Under the pieces are notes generated by a model that had not been told where the DNA came from, made no database searches, and saw nothing but the letters and a program-made list of their open reading frames with translations. Of a stretch of 64,000 nt of DNA, positions 34,540 through 42,449 are shown one piece after another (the first letter of the stretch is position 1; the number at the start of each line of letters is the position of its first letter). The translations under genes were made by a program, and so were the position numbers. The DNA comes from Enterococcus_C asini_A (lineage in GTDB: Bacteria > Bacillota > Bacilli > Lactobacillales > Enterococcaceae): NCBI RefSeq assembly GCF_031928785.1, contig NZ_JARQAL010000005.1. One strand, 5' to 3'.

Positions 34540-34582
34540 CCGTGGTGTATATCTTTTGAATGAAAAAGATTCTTAATGAAAA

Positions 34583-35959
34583 TTAATCGGCCAATTGTTT
34601 TTTCGCTTGTTCAATCTGCCAAGCTACTTGATCAAATCCGGTGCCCCCTAATGAGTGCCGGTTTTTTACGGCATTGACGGAATCTAGTTTTTCGTAGATA
34701 TCACTTTCGATAAGTGGTGTGATGGCTTGGTATTCTTCTAAGGGGATGTCTTGAAGGTAGCGGCCTTTTTGAATCCCTTCAATTACCAATTTGCCGACGA
34801 TTTCATGGGCTTCTCGAAAAGGAATTCCTTTAGAAGCCAGATAATCTGCTAGTTCTGTCGCATTGGAAAAGTCTTTTTCCGTGGATTCTTTCATGTGGGC
34901 TACGTTTACTTTCATCGTGTGAATCATGCCGGCCATGATTTCCAGACTGTGCAAAATCGTTTCCGCCGAATCAAACATGCCTTCTTTATCTTCTTGAAAG
35001 TCTTTGTTGTAAGCTAAAGGCAGACCTTTCATCACCGTTAACAAGCCAAAAAGATTGCCATAGACCCGGCCGGTTTTGCCCCGAATTAATTCAGCCATAT
35101 CGGGATTTTTCTTTTGAGGCATAATGGAACTGCCGGTGGAAAACGTGTCTGTGAGTTCCACAAATTGAAATTCATGGCTGCACCAAAGAATTAACTCTTC
35201 ACAAAAGCGGGACAAGTGCATCATTAAAATCGCCGCATTACTTAAAAACTCTAAAATAAAATCCCGATCGCTCACCGCATCCATACTGTTGGTATAAACG
35301 GCAGCAAAGCCCAGTTCTTTTGCGGAAAATTCCCGATCAATGGGAAAAGTCGTCCCCGCTAAGGCAGCGGCACCTAATGGAGATACATCTGTGCGCGCCA
35401 AGTTTTCCGTAAAACGGGCTTGGTCTCGGGTGAACATTTGGTAATAGGCCATTAAATGGTGGCCAAAGCTAATGGGTTGAGCGTGTTGCAAGTGGGTATA
35501 ACCGGGCATTACCGTGTGGATGTTTTCTTCAGCTTGGTCCACTAAAACTTGTCGCAAGGTTGTGATTTTTTCGATTGTCTTTGCCAACGTGTCTTTTAAA
35601 TACAAGTGCATATCCGTGGCCACTTGATCGTTTCGACTGCGGGCAGTGTGGAGTTTACCGGCTACTGGCCCGATTTCTTTGTGCAAGTAAGTTTCGATGT
35701 TCATATGAATATCTTCATTTTCAATGGTAAATTCCAGTTCACCTTGGTTTAACTTTTCTTCTACGGCTAGGAGGCCGTTGGTGATTTCTGTTGCTTCATC
35801 TTTAGAAATAATTCCTGTATGTCCCAGCATTTTCACATGGGCCAAACTCCCCGTAATATCTTGCTGAGCCATTTTTTGATCAAAGGAAATTGACGCACCA
35901 AAGGCATCAATCCACCCTTCATTTTTTCCGTCAAAACGGCCACCCCAAAGTTTTGCCAT
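34583..35959 (-). CDS. argH: Argininosuccinate lyase
   Basis: 458 residues, the normal length. LWGGRFDGKNEGWIDAFGASISFDQ opens the protein. HTARSRNDQVATDMHLYLKD, GYTHLQHAQPISFGHHL and GSSIMPQKKNPDMAELIRGKTGRVYG (the fumarase-superfamily signature with the catalytic Ser) are all present. It cleaves argininosuccinate to arginine and fumarate. It follows argG on the same strand after a 149-base gap containing an internal promoter. GGGGTGAG is its ribosome site. Confidence 0.96.
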   Translation of the reverse strand: MAKLWGGRFDGKNEGWIDAFGASISFDQKMAQQDITGSLAHVKMLGHTGIISKDEATEITNGLLAVEEKLNQGELEFTIENEDIHMNIETYLHKEIGPVAGKLHTARSRNDQVATDMHLYLKDTLAKTIEKITTLRQVLVDQAEENIHTVMPGYTHLQHAQPISFGHHLMAYYQMFTRDQARFTENLARTDVSPLGAAALAGTTFPIDREFSAKELGFAAVYTNSMDAVSDRDFILEFLSNAAILMMHLSRFCEELILWCSHEFQFVELTDTFSTGSSIMPQKKNPDMAELIRGKTGRVYGNLFGLLTVMKGLPLAYNKDFQEDKEGMFDSAETILHSLEIMAGMIHTMKVNVAHMKESTEKDFSNATELADYLASKGIPFREAHEIVGKLVIEGIQKGRYLQDIPLEEYQAITPLIESDIYEKLDSVNAVKNRHSLGGTGFDQVAWQIEQAKKQLAD

Positions 35960-36001
35960 TTTCTCACCCCATCTATTGAATTCATGTTTATTGCTACTTT
36001 T

Positions 36002-36030
36002 AGTATACCAATTAAAAAGAGCAGTGACAG
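36002..36030 (-). promoter_or_regulatory. Possible internal promoter before argH
   Basis: On the minus strand CTGTCA (36030-36025), a 17-base spacer and TATACT (36007-36002), about 45 bases before argH. Confidence 0.45.
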
Positions 36031-36108
36031 CGAAAACTCTGCCTCTGCCCTCATTTATAAGATCCTCACGTGTGGCTCGCTGTACACATCATCAGGAAAT
36101 CTCCTGTT

Positions 36109-37323
36109 TTATTTGATCAAATTTTGTTCTTTGACCTTTGTTTGAACCTCGGCGTGGACTTTTGATGGCAAGCCAAACAATTTAATGAAGCCCACTGCAG
36201 CATCTTGGTCAAAGGTGTCTGCCGAAGTATAAGTGGCCAAGTTTTCATTGTAAAGGCTGTTTTCTGATTTCCGACCTTCTACAATGGCATTTCCTTTAAA
36301 GAGTTTCACCCGAACAACGCCATTTACATATTTTTGGGTTTCTTTTAAGAAAGCAATTAAGGCATCGGTTAGTGGATTGAACCACAATGCGTTGTAAATC
36401 ACATCCGCCAATTGATTTTCAATCGTCGGTTTGAAGTGGGCTAATTCCGTCACAAAAGTTAAATCTTCCAATTCTTTATGAGCTTTCATCAACGTCATAG
36501 CACCAGGACATTCATAGACTTCCCGGGATTTAATTCCCACCAAACGATTTTCCACATGGTCAATCCGGCCGACACCGTGTTTGCCAGCGAGGAGATTTAA
36601 CTCATCGATGATTTCATAAAAACTCATGGCGTCACCATTTAAAGCCACCGGCACACCGGCATCAAAAGTGATTTCCACCATATCTGGAGTGTCGGGAGTA
36701 TCTTCTAATTCTGCAGTAATCGCATAGGCTCCTTTAGGTGGTGCCGCCCAAGGATCTTCTAAAATGCCACATTCACAAGCCCGGCCCCAAATATTTTGAT
36801 CAATGGAGTAGGGGTTGTCTAAGTTTGCAGGAATCGGTACACCTTTTTCTGCGGCATAGGCAATTTCTTCTTCTCTGGACCATTTCCATTCCCGTACTGG
36901 GGCAATCACTTTTAAGCTGGGATCAAGAGCAGCAATGGCCACTTCAAACCGCACTTGGTCGTTGCCTTTGCCGGTACAGCCGTGAGCGACCGTGGTGGCA
37001 CCCGCCGCATGGGCTACTTCTACTAATTTTTTTGCAATCAAGGGCCGCGAAAGAGCAGAGACTAAAGGATAAGATTGTTCATAAAAAGTATTACCTTGTA
37101 AGGCGATTAAGGCATATTCATTGGCAAATTCTTCCTTGCAATCTAAAGCATAGGATTCAATAGCGCCCACTTGGATCGCTTTGTCTTTGATGAACTGCAT
37201 ATCCCGACCTTCGCCAATATCCAAACAACAAGCTACCACATCATAGCCTTCATCAACTAACCATTTAATCGCAACTGAGGTATCCAAACCACCGGAATAG
37301 GCTAAAACTACTTTTTCTTTCAT
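36109..37323 (-). CDS. argG: Argininosuccinate synthase
   Basis: 404 residues. VVLAYSGGLDTSVAIKWL is the ATP-PPi loop (residues 5-22). HGCTGKGNDQVRFE, IAPVREWKWSREEEIAYA and NPYSIDQNIWGRACECGILEDPW are standard. It joins citrulline and aspartate with ATP to argininosuccinate. Only argG and argH are present here, so citrulline must come from elsewhere, for example from the arginine deiminase/ornithine transcarbamylase side or from outside the cell. A promoter and possible ArgR site lie upstream. Confidence 0.96.
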   Translation of the reverse strand: MKEKVVLAYSGGLDTSVAIKWLVDEGYDVVACCLDIGEGRDMQFIKDKAIQVGAIESYALDCKEEFANEYALIALQGNTFYEQSYPLVSALSRPLIAKKLVEVAHAAGATTVAHGCTGKGNDQVRFEVAIAALDPSLKVIAPVREWKWSREEEIAYAAEKGVPIPANLDNPYSIDQNIWGRACECGILEDPWAAPPKGAYAITAELEDTPDTPDMVEITFDAGVPVALNGDAMSFYEIIDELNLLAGKHGVGRIDHVENRLVGIKSREVYECPGAMTLMKAHKELEDLTFVTELAHFKPTIENQLADVIYNALWFNPLTDALIAFLKETQKYVNGVVRVKLFKGNAIVEGRKSENSLYNENLATYTSADTFDQDAAVGFIKLFGLPSKVHAEVQTKVKEQNLIK

Positions 37324-37367
37324 ATTTATACACCCTCGCTTTAAGTCGTTTATGATTAACTGAGCTT

Positions 37368-37396
37368 ATAATAGCAAATATTCATGCGTTGTGCAA
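37368..37396 (-). promoter_or_regulatory. argG promoter with possible ArgR site
   Basis: On the minus strand TTGCAC (37396-37391), 17 bases and TATTAT (37373-37368). The spacer contains CATGAATATTTGC, half of an ARG box (TGAAT-like), and a further TGTATATTTATTTAC stretch lies upstream. ArgR control is inferred. Confidence 0.6.
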
Positions 37397-37591
37397 CAGA
37401 AAAGTAAATAAATATACACAAAAATCTAAAAATGCTTGAAAATATGCAAAATGGAGAACTTATTCATTCTGAGTTGCATAAATTCTGCTCGGCATTTAAT
37501 TGTTAATTTTTATAGAAGAAAAAGACTAAAAGCACAGGAAAGAAACCTTCCTGGAAATCCACTTAGTTCCGATAAAAGCAGAAGAATTTCG

Positions 37592-37620
37592 TTGACTTTG
37601 CTTGTGAGACAAGGTATTAT
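37592..37620 (+). promoter_or_regulatory. rplM-rpsI promoter
   Basis: TTGACT (37592-37597), a 17-base spacer and TATTAT (37615-37620). Confidence 0.75.
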
Positions 37621-37623
37621 ATT

Positions 37624-37706
37624 AAATGGTATTGTTTGCCCCACGAAGAGCCCCGGAAACTCAAGTGTATGTCAAACATTCGAAATTGAAATTGGAGGAA
37701 AAAATC
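37624..37706 (+). promoter_or_regulatory. Leader of rplM, probable L13-type autoregulatory RNA
   Basis: The ~80-base leader between the promoter and the L13 start lies where the L13 leader of Firmicutes is found, and includes GGGGC-type pairing in CCCCACGAAGAGCCCCGG. By that family it would bind L13 to control its own mRNA. The match is by position and partial features, not by a confirmed fold. Confidence 0.4.
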
Positions 37707-38150
37707 TTGCGTACAACATATATGGCCAAATCTGGCGAAGTAGAACGTAAATGGTATGTCGTAGATGCAACTGATGTTCCTATGGGTCGTCTTTCTGCAG
37801 TCGTAGCATCTGTATTGCGCGGTAAAAACAAACCAACATTCACCCCTCATGTGGATACTGGTGACAATGTCATCGTAATCAATGCAGACCATGTAAAATT
37901 AACTGGTAATAAAGCAAGTGACAAAATTTACTACCGTCACTCTAACTTCCCTGGTGGATTGAAACAAATCTCTGCTGGCGAATTGCGTGCTAAAAATTCT
38001 CGTCGTCTGATCGAAAACTCTGTTAAAGGCATGCTTCCTAAAAATACTTTAGGTCGTGCTCAAGGCATGAAACTTCACGTCTACGCAGGCGCTGAACATC
38101 CACATGCAGCTCAAAAACCAGAAGTTTTGGATATCACAAACTTAATCTAA
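37707..38150 (+). CDS. rplM: Large-subunit ribosomal protein uL13
   Basis: 147 residues from the TTG at 37707, 8 bases after GGAGG, giving the usual RTTYMAKSGEVERKWYVVDATDVPMGRLS start. The longer open frame to 37626 runs through the leader and is not coding. VASVLRGKNKPTFTPHVDTGD and the C-terminal VYAGAEHPHAAQKPEVLD are the L13 hallmarks. It is an early assembly protein of the 50S subunit and is cotranscribed with rpsI, 15 bases downstream. Confidence 0.96.
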   Translation: MRTTYMAKSGEVERKWYVVDATDVPMGRLSAVVASVLRGKNKPTFTPHVDTGDNVIVINADHVKLTGNKASDKIYYRHSNFPGGLKQISAGELRAKNSRRLIENSVKGMLPKNTLGRAQGMKLHVYAGAEHPHAAQKPEVLDITNLI

Positions 38151-38165
38151 TAGGAGGGAATTTCA

Positions 38166-38558
38166 TTGGCACAAGCTCAATATATCGGCACAGGCCGTCG
38201 TAAAAATGCAGTTGCCCGGGTACGTTTGGTCCCAGGAACTGGTAAAATTACTGTTAACAACAAATCCGTTGAAGAATACATTCCCCACGCTGACTTGCGT
38301 GAAGTAATCAACCAACCATTTGCAGTTACTGAAACTAAAGGCGCATACGACGTTAACGTAAATGTTAACGGTGGTGGCTACGCTGGACAATCTGGCGCTA
38401 TCCGTCATGGTATCGCTCGCGCTTTGTTACAAGTAGACCCTGACTTCCGTTTGGCTTTAAAACGCGCTGGCTTACTTACTCGTGATGCCCGCATGGTTGA
38501 ACGTAAAAAACCAGGTCTTAAAAAAGCTCGTAAAGCATCTCAATTTTCAAAACGTTAA
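38166..38558 (+). CDS. rpsI: Small-subunit ribosomal protein uS9
   Basis: 130 residues. QYIGTGRRKNAVARVRLVPG opens it and the basic tail ARKASQFSKR reaches the P-site tRNA, as in all S9. TTG start behind GGAGGG. The 3' end is intact and is followed by its terminator and then by an integrase remnant (see 38581-38772), so an element may once have inserted in its last codons. Confidence 0.97.
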   Translation: MAQAQYIGTGRRKNAVARVRLVPGTGKITVNNKSVEEYIPHADLREVINQPFAVTETKGAYDVNVNVNGGGYAGQSGAIRHGIARALLQVDPDFRLALKRAGLLTRDARMVERKKPGLKKARKASQFSKR

Positions 38559-38580
38559 AAACAGCTTCATATCAGTACTT

Positions 38581-38772
38581 TCAGGCGTTTCGCAATTCAT
38601 TTTGCGAAGCGTCTTTTTTTGAGTTGACACCATTGTTGACACCATTCCGGTCTGACTCTTTTTGAGACAATTTACGATAGGCAATTTCACCAATGGGCAT
38701 TTGAATGACGTTTGGTGTATTTACATAAGTTCTAGTGATATTGGTATCGCTGTGAATTTTCGAGCTTCTTAT
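38581..38772 (-). pseudogene. Remnant of a tyrosine recombinase (integrase), C-terminus only
   Basis: Read on the minus strand, the frame from 38772 gives IRSSKIHSDTNITRTYVNTP followed by NVIQMPIGEIAYRKL and a tail ending at a TGA at 38583-38581. HSDTNITRTYVNT is the box II region of phage/ICE integrases, with the catalytic Tyr in TRTYVN. Upstream codons are broken by TAG stops and the rest of the gene (about 320 residues) is gone. The reading runs toward the 3' end of rpsI, the usual orientation of an integrase beside its attachment site. Confidence 0.72.
38583..38620 (+). terminator. Terminator of rplM-rpsI
   Basis: A 13-pair stem, AGGCGTTTCGCAA with TTGCGAAGCGTCT, with a short loop and a run of seven T residues. 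Confidence 0.85.
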
Positions 38773-38816
38773 CTAATTGAAAGTTGGCTACGCGAATTTT
38801 CTCCGTCATTATGTAA

Positions 38817-38852
38817 TTTTCTCCGCCAAAATAGTAAAAATGGCGGTGAAAA
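38817..38852. repeat. Inverted repeat near the integrase remnant
   Basis: TTTTCTCCGCCA (38817-38828) and TGGCGGTGAAAA (38841-38852) pair at 11 of 12 positions. AATTTTCTCCG also occurs as a direct repeat at 38795 and 38814. The origin is unknown; it may be the end of a lost element. Confidence 0.5.
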
Positions 38853-38870
38853 ACGAATGAGGAAAAAATG

Positions 38871-38881
38871 ATTTTCAAAAC
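38871..38881 (+). repeat. Eleven-base copy of the rpsI 3' end (possible att relic)
   Basis: ATTTTCAAAAC here equals 38543-38553 in the last codons of rpsI. The two copies bracket the integrase remnant. In AT-rich DNA an 11-base match can arise by chance. Confidence 0.35.
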
Positions 38882-39072
38882 AGCAGCAATTATTTTATAT
38901 TGAGCGATTGTATTTATTAATTGAAAGCAATCATGATACTAGAGATTTTCAAGGCCAATCCTAAGAAATCTCATACTTTTTCACAGGATTTGCAACCAAT
39001 AAGAAAATAAGTGATATACTTATCGAGAAGCTGCGGAGTATGAAAAGCGGCCTGGACAAGTGAGGGAAGAAT

Positions 39073-39840
39073 GTGACAGAAAAGAAGCTTTATGGTTCGG
39101 TGTTATTGAAGGCTGCGGAGATTCTTGATGCCTTAGCAAAAAAGGGTGGACAAACCATTCAGTTATTATCCAAGGAGACGGGAATTTCGCCTTCTAATCT
39201 ATCAAAAATTTTGGAAACTTTGATGCATATCGGATATGTAATACGTGATCAGAATAAGTTGTATTACTTAGGATCAAAATTTATGAAGTATCATACGCAA
39301 AATATTGAAGCCCAACGATTATTAGCCGTTGCGCGACCTTATTTAGAAGAATTGCGCGAATCAGTGGATGAAACGATTCATCTCTCTGTTTTGGAAAATG
39401 ATAAAATGGTTTATATTGATAAATTAGAGCCTCAAAATAAGGGGATTTATATGACCTCTCAAGTAGGCCTAGCTCGGTCATTGTATAGTTCAGGAATGGG
39501 GAAAGCGGTATTGAGTAGCTTTAGTGAAGAGCAATTGAACGATTACTTAGCCAAAACAGAGCTAGTACCCCTAGCGAAAAATACGATAACGACATCTGAG
39601 GCATTGCGTCGTGATTTAGTGGCGATTCGTGAAAGAGGATATGCTATTGATGATGAGGAGCAAGAAAATGATGGTTACTGTATAGCAGTTAAATTAGAAG
39701 CCAATGATCGAGTCATTGGGGCTATGAGTGTTAGTTTTCCTAAGTTTCGTTATACTCCTGCTTTTGAGGAAGAAGTAGTAGCCAAGATTCAAAAAACTAA
39801 AACCGCAATTGAACATTGTCTACAATCAGAAAGTGTATGA
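39073..39840 (+). CDS. IclR-family transcriptional regulator
   Basis: 255 residues: an N-terminal winged helix (AAEILDALAKKGGQTIQLLSKETGISPSNLSKILETLMHIGYVIRDQNKLYYLG) and a C-terminal effector domain with IHLSVLENDKMVYIDKLE, LYSSGMGKAVLSSF, and ERGYAIDDEEQENDGYCIAV. IclR proteins sense small carbon metabolites, often sugar acids. It probably controls the SDR and PTS genes downstream, whose promoter has a palindrome of the expected type. GTG start behind GAGGGAAG. It has its own terminator. Confidence 0.92.
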   Translation: MTEKKLYGSVLLKAAEILDALAKKGGQTIQLLSKETGISPSNLSKILETLMHIGYVIRDQNKLYYLGSKFMKYHTQNIEAQRLLAVARPYLEELRESVDETIHLSVLENDKMVYIDKLEPQNKGIYMTSQVGLARSLYSSGMGKAVLSSFSEEQLNDYLAKTELVPLAKNTITTSEALRRDLVAIRERGYAIDDEEQENDGYCIAVKLEANDRVIGAMSVSFPKFRYTPAFEEEVVAKIQKTKTAIEHCLQSESV

Positions 39841-39857
39841 TAACCTGTAATGGCCAC

Positions 39858-39899
39858 AAAGCCGATTAGTCCAACTTTTAGGACTAACCGGCTTTTTTT
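39858..39899 (+). terminator. Terminator of the iclR gene
   Basis: AAAGCCG-ATTAGTCC pairs with GGACTAA-CCGGCTTT and is followed by T residues. Confidence 0.85.
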
Positions 39900-39982
39900 G
39901 TTCTTTTAAAAGCTCGTATGCTCAAAAATAACACTAGGGCATAGTAAGTTTGAAAATACTTACAATAAACTCTAAAAAAGAC

Positions 39983-40011
39983 TTGTTTTTTTTGATGTAT
40001 CCGCTTATAAT
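39983..40011 (+). promoter_or_regulatory. Promoter of the SDR gene
   Basis: TTGTTT (39983-39988), a 17-base spacer and a perfect TATAAT (40006-40011). Confidence 0.7.
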
Positions 40012-40028
40012 CACAAATGAAAAATGTT

Positions 40029-40054
40029 TATTTGGAAAATATATATTCCAAATA
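40029..40054. promoter_or_regulatory. Palindromic operator, likely IclR site
   Basis: TATTTGGAA and TTCCAAATA arms (9 perfect pairs) around AATATATA. It contains TGGAA...TTCCA, like known IclR-family sites, and lies about 11-37 bases after the expected transcription start, so a bound regulator would block elongation. Confidence 0.65.
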
Positions 40055-40072
40055 GGAAAAGAGGAGAGGTTT

Positions 40073-40879
40073 ATGTCAGAGTTTACATTAGATGCGTTTA
40101 AGCTAGATGGCAAAGTTGCGTTAGTCACAGGGGCTTCATACGGGATTGGATTTGCAATTGCATCTTCATTAGCCAAAGCAGGAGCTAAAATCGTATTCAA
40201 CGATTTAAAACAAGAATTGGTGGATAAAGCAGTTGCCGACTATGCAGAAGCTGGGATTGAAGCAAAAGGTTATGTATGCGATGTTACCAATGAAGCAGAA
40301 GTCAAACAATTAATTGATACCATTGAAAAAGAAGTCGGCACGGTGGATATCTTAGTGAACAATGCTGGGATTATTAAACGAATTCCAATGTTAGAAATGT
40401 CTGCTGCTGATTTCCGTCAAGTTGTTGATGTTGATTTAAATGCGCCATTTATTGTGGCTAAAGCAGTAATTCCTGGCATGATTGCAAAAGGTCATGGGAA
40501 AATCATCAATATCTGTTCTATGATGAGTGAATTAGGGCGGGAAACAGTTTCCGCTTATGCCGCTGCTAAAGGCGGTTTGAAGATGTTAACTCGGAATATT
40601 TGCTCTGAATTTGGGGAAGCAAATATCCAATGTAATGGGATTGGGCCTGGATATATTGCTACACCTCAAACAGCGCCATTACGAGAACTTCAAGCAGATG
40701 GCAGCCGTCATCCATTTGACCAATTTATTATTTCCAAAACACCAGCAGCTCGTTGGGGTACGACAGAAGACTTACAAGGACCAGCAGTCTTCTTGGCATC
40801 AGATGCTTCCAACTTTGTCAATGGTCATGTATTGTATGTAGATGGCGGAATTTTGGCTTATATTGGCAAACAACCATAA
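40073..40879 (+). CDS. SDR-family dehydrogenase, gluconate 5-dehydrogenase-like
   Basis: 268 residues. LDGKVALVTGASYGIGFAIASSLAKAGA binds the cofactor, ILVNNAGIIKR and SMMSELGRETVSAYAAAKGGL supply NNAG and the Ser/YxxxK active site, and the tail is NGHVLYVDGGILAYIGKQP. Classical SDRs of this subgroup include gluconate 5-dehydrogenase and KduD (2-deoxy-3-deoxygluconate dehydrogenase). Substrate is not decided. I use the ATG at 40073 with GAGGAGAGG; an open frame extends upstream to 39950 but runs through the promoter. A terminator-like stem follows before the PTS gene. Confidence 0.86.
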   Translation: MSEFTLDAFKLDGKVALVTGASYGIGFAIASSLAKAGAKIVFNDLKQELVDKAVADYAEAGIEAKGYVCDVTNEAEVKQLIDTIEKEVGTVDILVNNAGIIKRIPMLEMSAADFRQVVDVDLNAPFIVAKAVIPGMIAKGHGKIINICSMMSELGRETVSAYAAAKGGLKMLTRNICSEFGEANIQCNGIGPGYIATPQTAPLRELQADGSRHPFDQFIISKTPAARWGTTEDLQGPAVFLASDASNFVNGHVLYVDGGILAYIGKQP

Positions 40880-40902
40880 AAGATTGTGAATACAAAGAAT
40901 AC

Positions 40903-40929
40903 AAGGCTGGTTCGGCCAGCCTTGCTTTC
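40903..40929 (+). terminator. Terminator-like stem between SDR and PTS genes
   Basis: AAGGCTGG and CCAGCCTT arms with a TTCGG loop, then GCTTTCTATT. The T run is imperfect, so readthrough into the PTS gene is likely. Confidence 0.55.
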
Positions 40930-40986
40930 TATTATTGATTGTGAAATTTGTAATTTATAACTTAGCAAATAAGGAGGAACACAAGA

Positions 40987-42372
40987 ATGGCAGTGATTAA
41001 TTACATCATGAGCTTAGGTGCAAGCGTGATGATGCCGATTATTTTTACTATTTTTGGAATTATTTTAGGATTAGGGGTTTCAAAATCATTACGAGCCGGT
41101 ATTTCAGTAGGAATCGGTTTTGTTGGTTTGAGCGTGATTACGAAATTATTAGCAGATAACTTAGGGCCAGCCGTTAATAAAATGGTTTCTTTGTATGGCT
41201 TAGATTTGAAAACGCTAGATATTGGTTGGCCGGCAGCTGCTGCAGTGGCTTACGGAACTGAAGTTGGTGCGATTGTAATTCCTTTAGGTTTATTGGTCAA
41301 TATTATTATGTTGCTTACTAAAACTACCAATACTGTCAATATCGACTTGTGGAACTATTGGCATTTTGCCTTTGTGGGCTCGATTGTTTCGATTGCAACG
41401 GATAGCTTCTTGTGGGGCTTATTCGCTGTTGTGGTGACGGTAGCTGTGACTTTGATTGGTGCTGACCGTTCTCAAAAAAAGGTGGAAGCTTTTTATGGGG
41501 AAGATTTGCAAGGAATATCCATACCTCAAGCATTCTGTGTAGGCTTTATTCCTTTTGCTATTGTTACTGACTGGATTATCGAACGCATTCCTGGTTTAAA
41601 TAAAATTGACTTGGATGCTAAGAAAATGCAAGAAAAATTTGGCATCGTGGGCGAACCATTATTCCTAGGGGTTATCGTCGGGATTCTCCTTGGTTTGATC
41701 GCACAATATTCAGTAGCGGAAATGCTTACTTTGGGAATTACCATGGCAGCCGTTATGGTTTTGATTCCAAAAATCACTGGGCTATTTATTGAAGGGTTAA
41801 ATCCAATTTCTCATCGCTCACAAGAATTGATCGGCTCCAAATTAAAAGGTGGTCGTAAAATCAATATTGGGATGACGCCTGCTTTAGTAATTGGCCATCC
41901 TGTTACCCTTGTTTGCTCTTTGTTACTAGTGCCAATTATTTTGTTCTTGTCCGTTATTATCCCTGGAAATCGCTTTTTGCCATTGGCTTCTCTTTCTGGA
42001 TTGATTTATATCTTCCCGTTAGTTTTGCCATATACAAAAGGCAACGTCTTCCGCTCATTAATCACTGGTATTTTGACTTTGGTTTCCGGAGTATTGTTCG
42101 CGACTTCCCTTTCCACAATCTTTACTAAAGCAGTACAAATGGTGGATGGCGCCTTAATCCCTCAAGGAACTGAATCTGTCGCTTCCATCGATTTTGCTGC
42201 AAGTCCTTTCTCATGGATTGTTTACCAATTGACTGCTAATATTGGAGCCGTTGGTGCTGGGGCTTTGGGCGTTATTGTGATTGTCTTTGCGCTATACAAC
42301 CGTAAAAAAATCACTGAAGATGGCCAACAAGCTCATCCACAACAAGAAAGTACCTCAGGCGATATGGCTTAA
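40987..42372 (+). CDS. PTS galactitol-type permease, EIIC component
   Basis: 461 residues with about ten to twelve spans. It begins VINYIMSLGASVMMPIIFTIFGIILG and contains AYGTEVGAIVIPLGLLVNIIML, IERIPGLNKIDLDAKKMQEKFGI, EGLNPISHRSQE and HPVTLVCSLLLVPIILF, the GatC (IIC-Gat) pattern. It would carry a polyol or sugar across the membrane while it is phosphorylated, but the IIA and IIB proteins needed for that are not in the window. The AAGGAGG site is strong. It probably belongs with the IclR and SDR genes. A terminator follows. Confidence 0.88.
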   Translation: MAVINYIMSLGASVMMPIIFTIFGIILGLGVSKSLRAGISVGIGFVGLSVITKLLADNLGPAVNKMVSLYGLDLKTLDIGWPAAAAVAYGTEVGAIVIPLGLLVNIIMLLTKTTNTVNIDLWNYWHFAFVGSIVSIATDSFLWGLFAVVVTVAVTLIGADRSQKKVEAFYGEDLQGISIPQAFCVGFIPFAIVTDWIIERIPGLNKIDLDAKKMQEKFGIVGEPLFLGVIVGILLGLIAQYSVAEMLTLGITMAAVMVLIPKITGLFIEGLNPISHRSQELIGSKLKGGRKINIGMTPALVIGHPVTLVCSLLLVPIILFLSVIIPGNRFLPLASLSGLIYIFPLVLPYTKGNVFRSLITGILTLVSGVLFATSLSTIFTKAVQMVDGALIPQGTESVASIDFAASPFSWIVYQLTANIGAVGAGALGVIVIVFALYNRKKITEDGQQAHPQQESTSGDMA

Positions 42373-42393
42373 GATTGCTAAATAAAACAAATG

Positions 42394-42430
42394 AAAAAAC
42401 TCCTGACAGCTTGTTTGTCAGGAGTTTTTT
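42394..42430. terminator. Terminator after the PTS gene
   Basis: AAAAAACTCCTGACA pairs with TGTCAGGAGTTTTTT across an 8-base loop. Also suits the convergent gene on the minus strand. Confidence 0.87.
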
Positions 42431-42449
42431 AGATAGCGGATGATAATAA

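Noticed and set aside
38662..38871. A 69-residue + strand frame after rpsI
   Set aside because: It lies over the integrase remnant read on the other strand, has no ribosome site, and its translation shows no domain.
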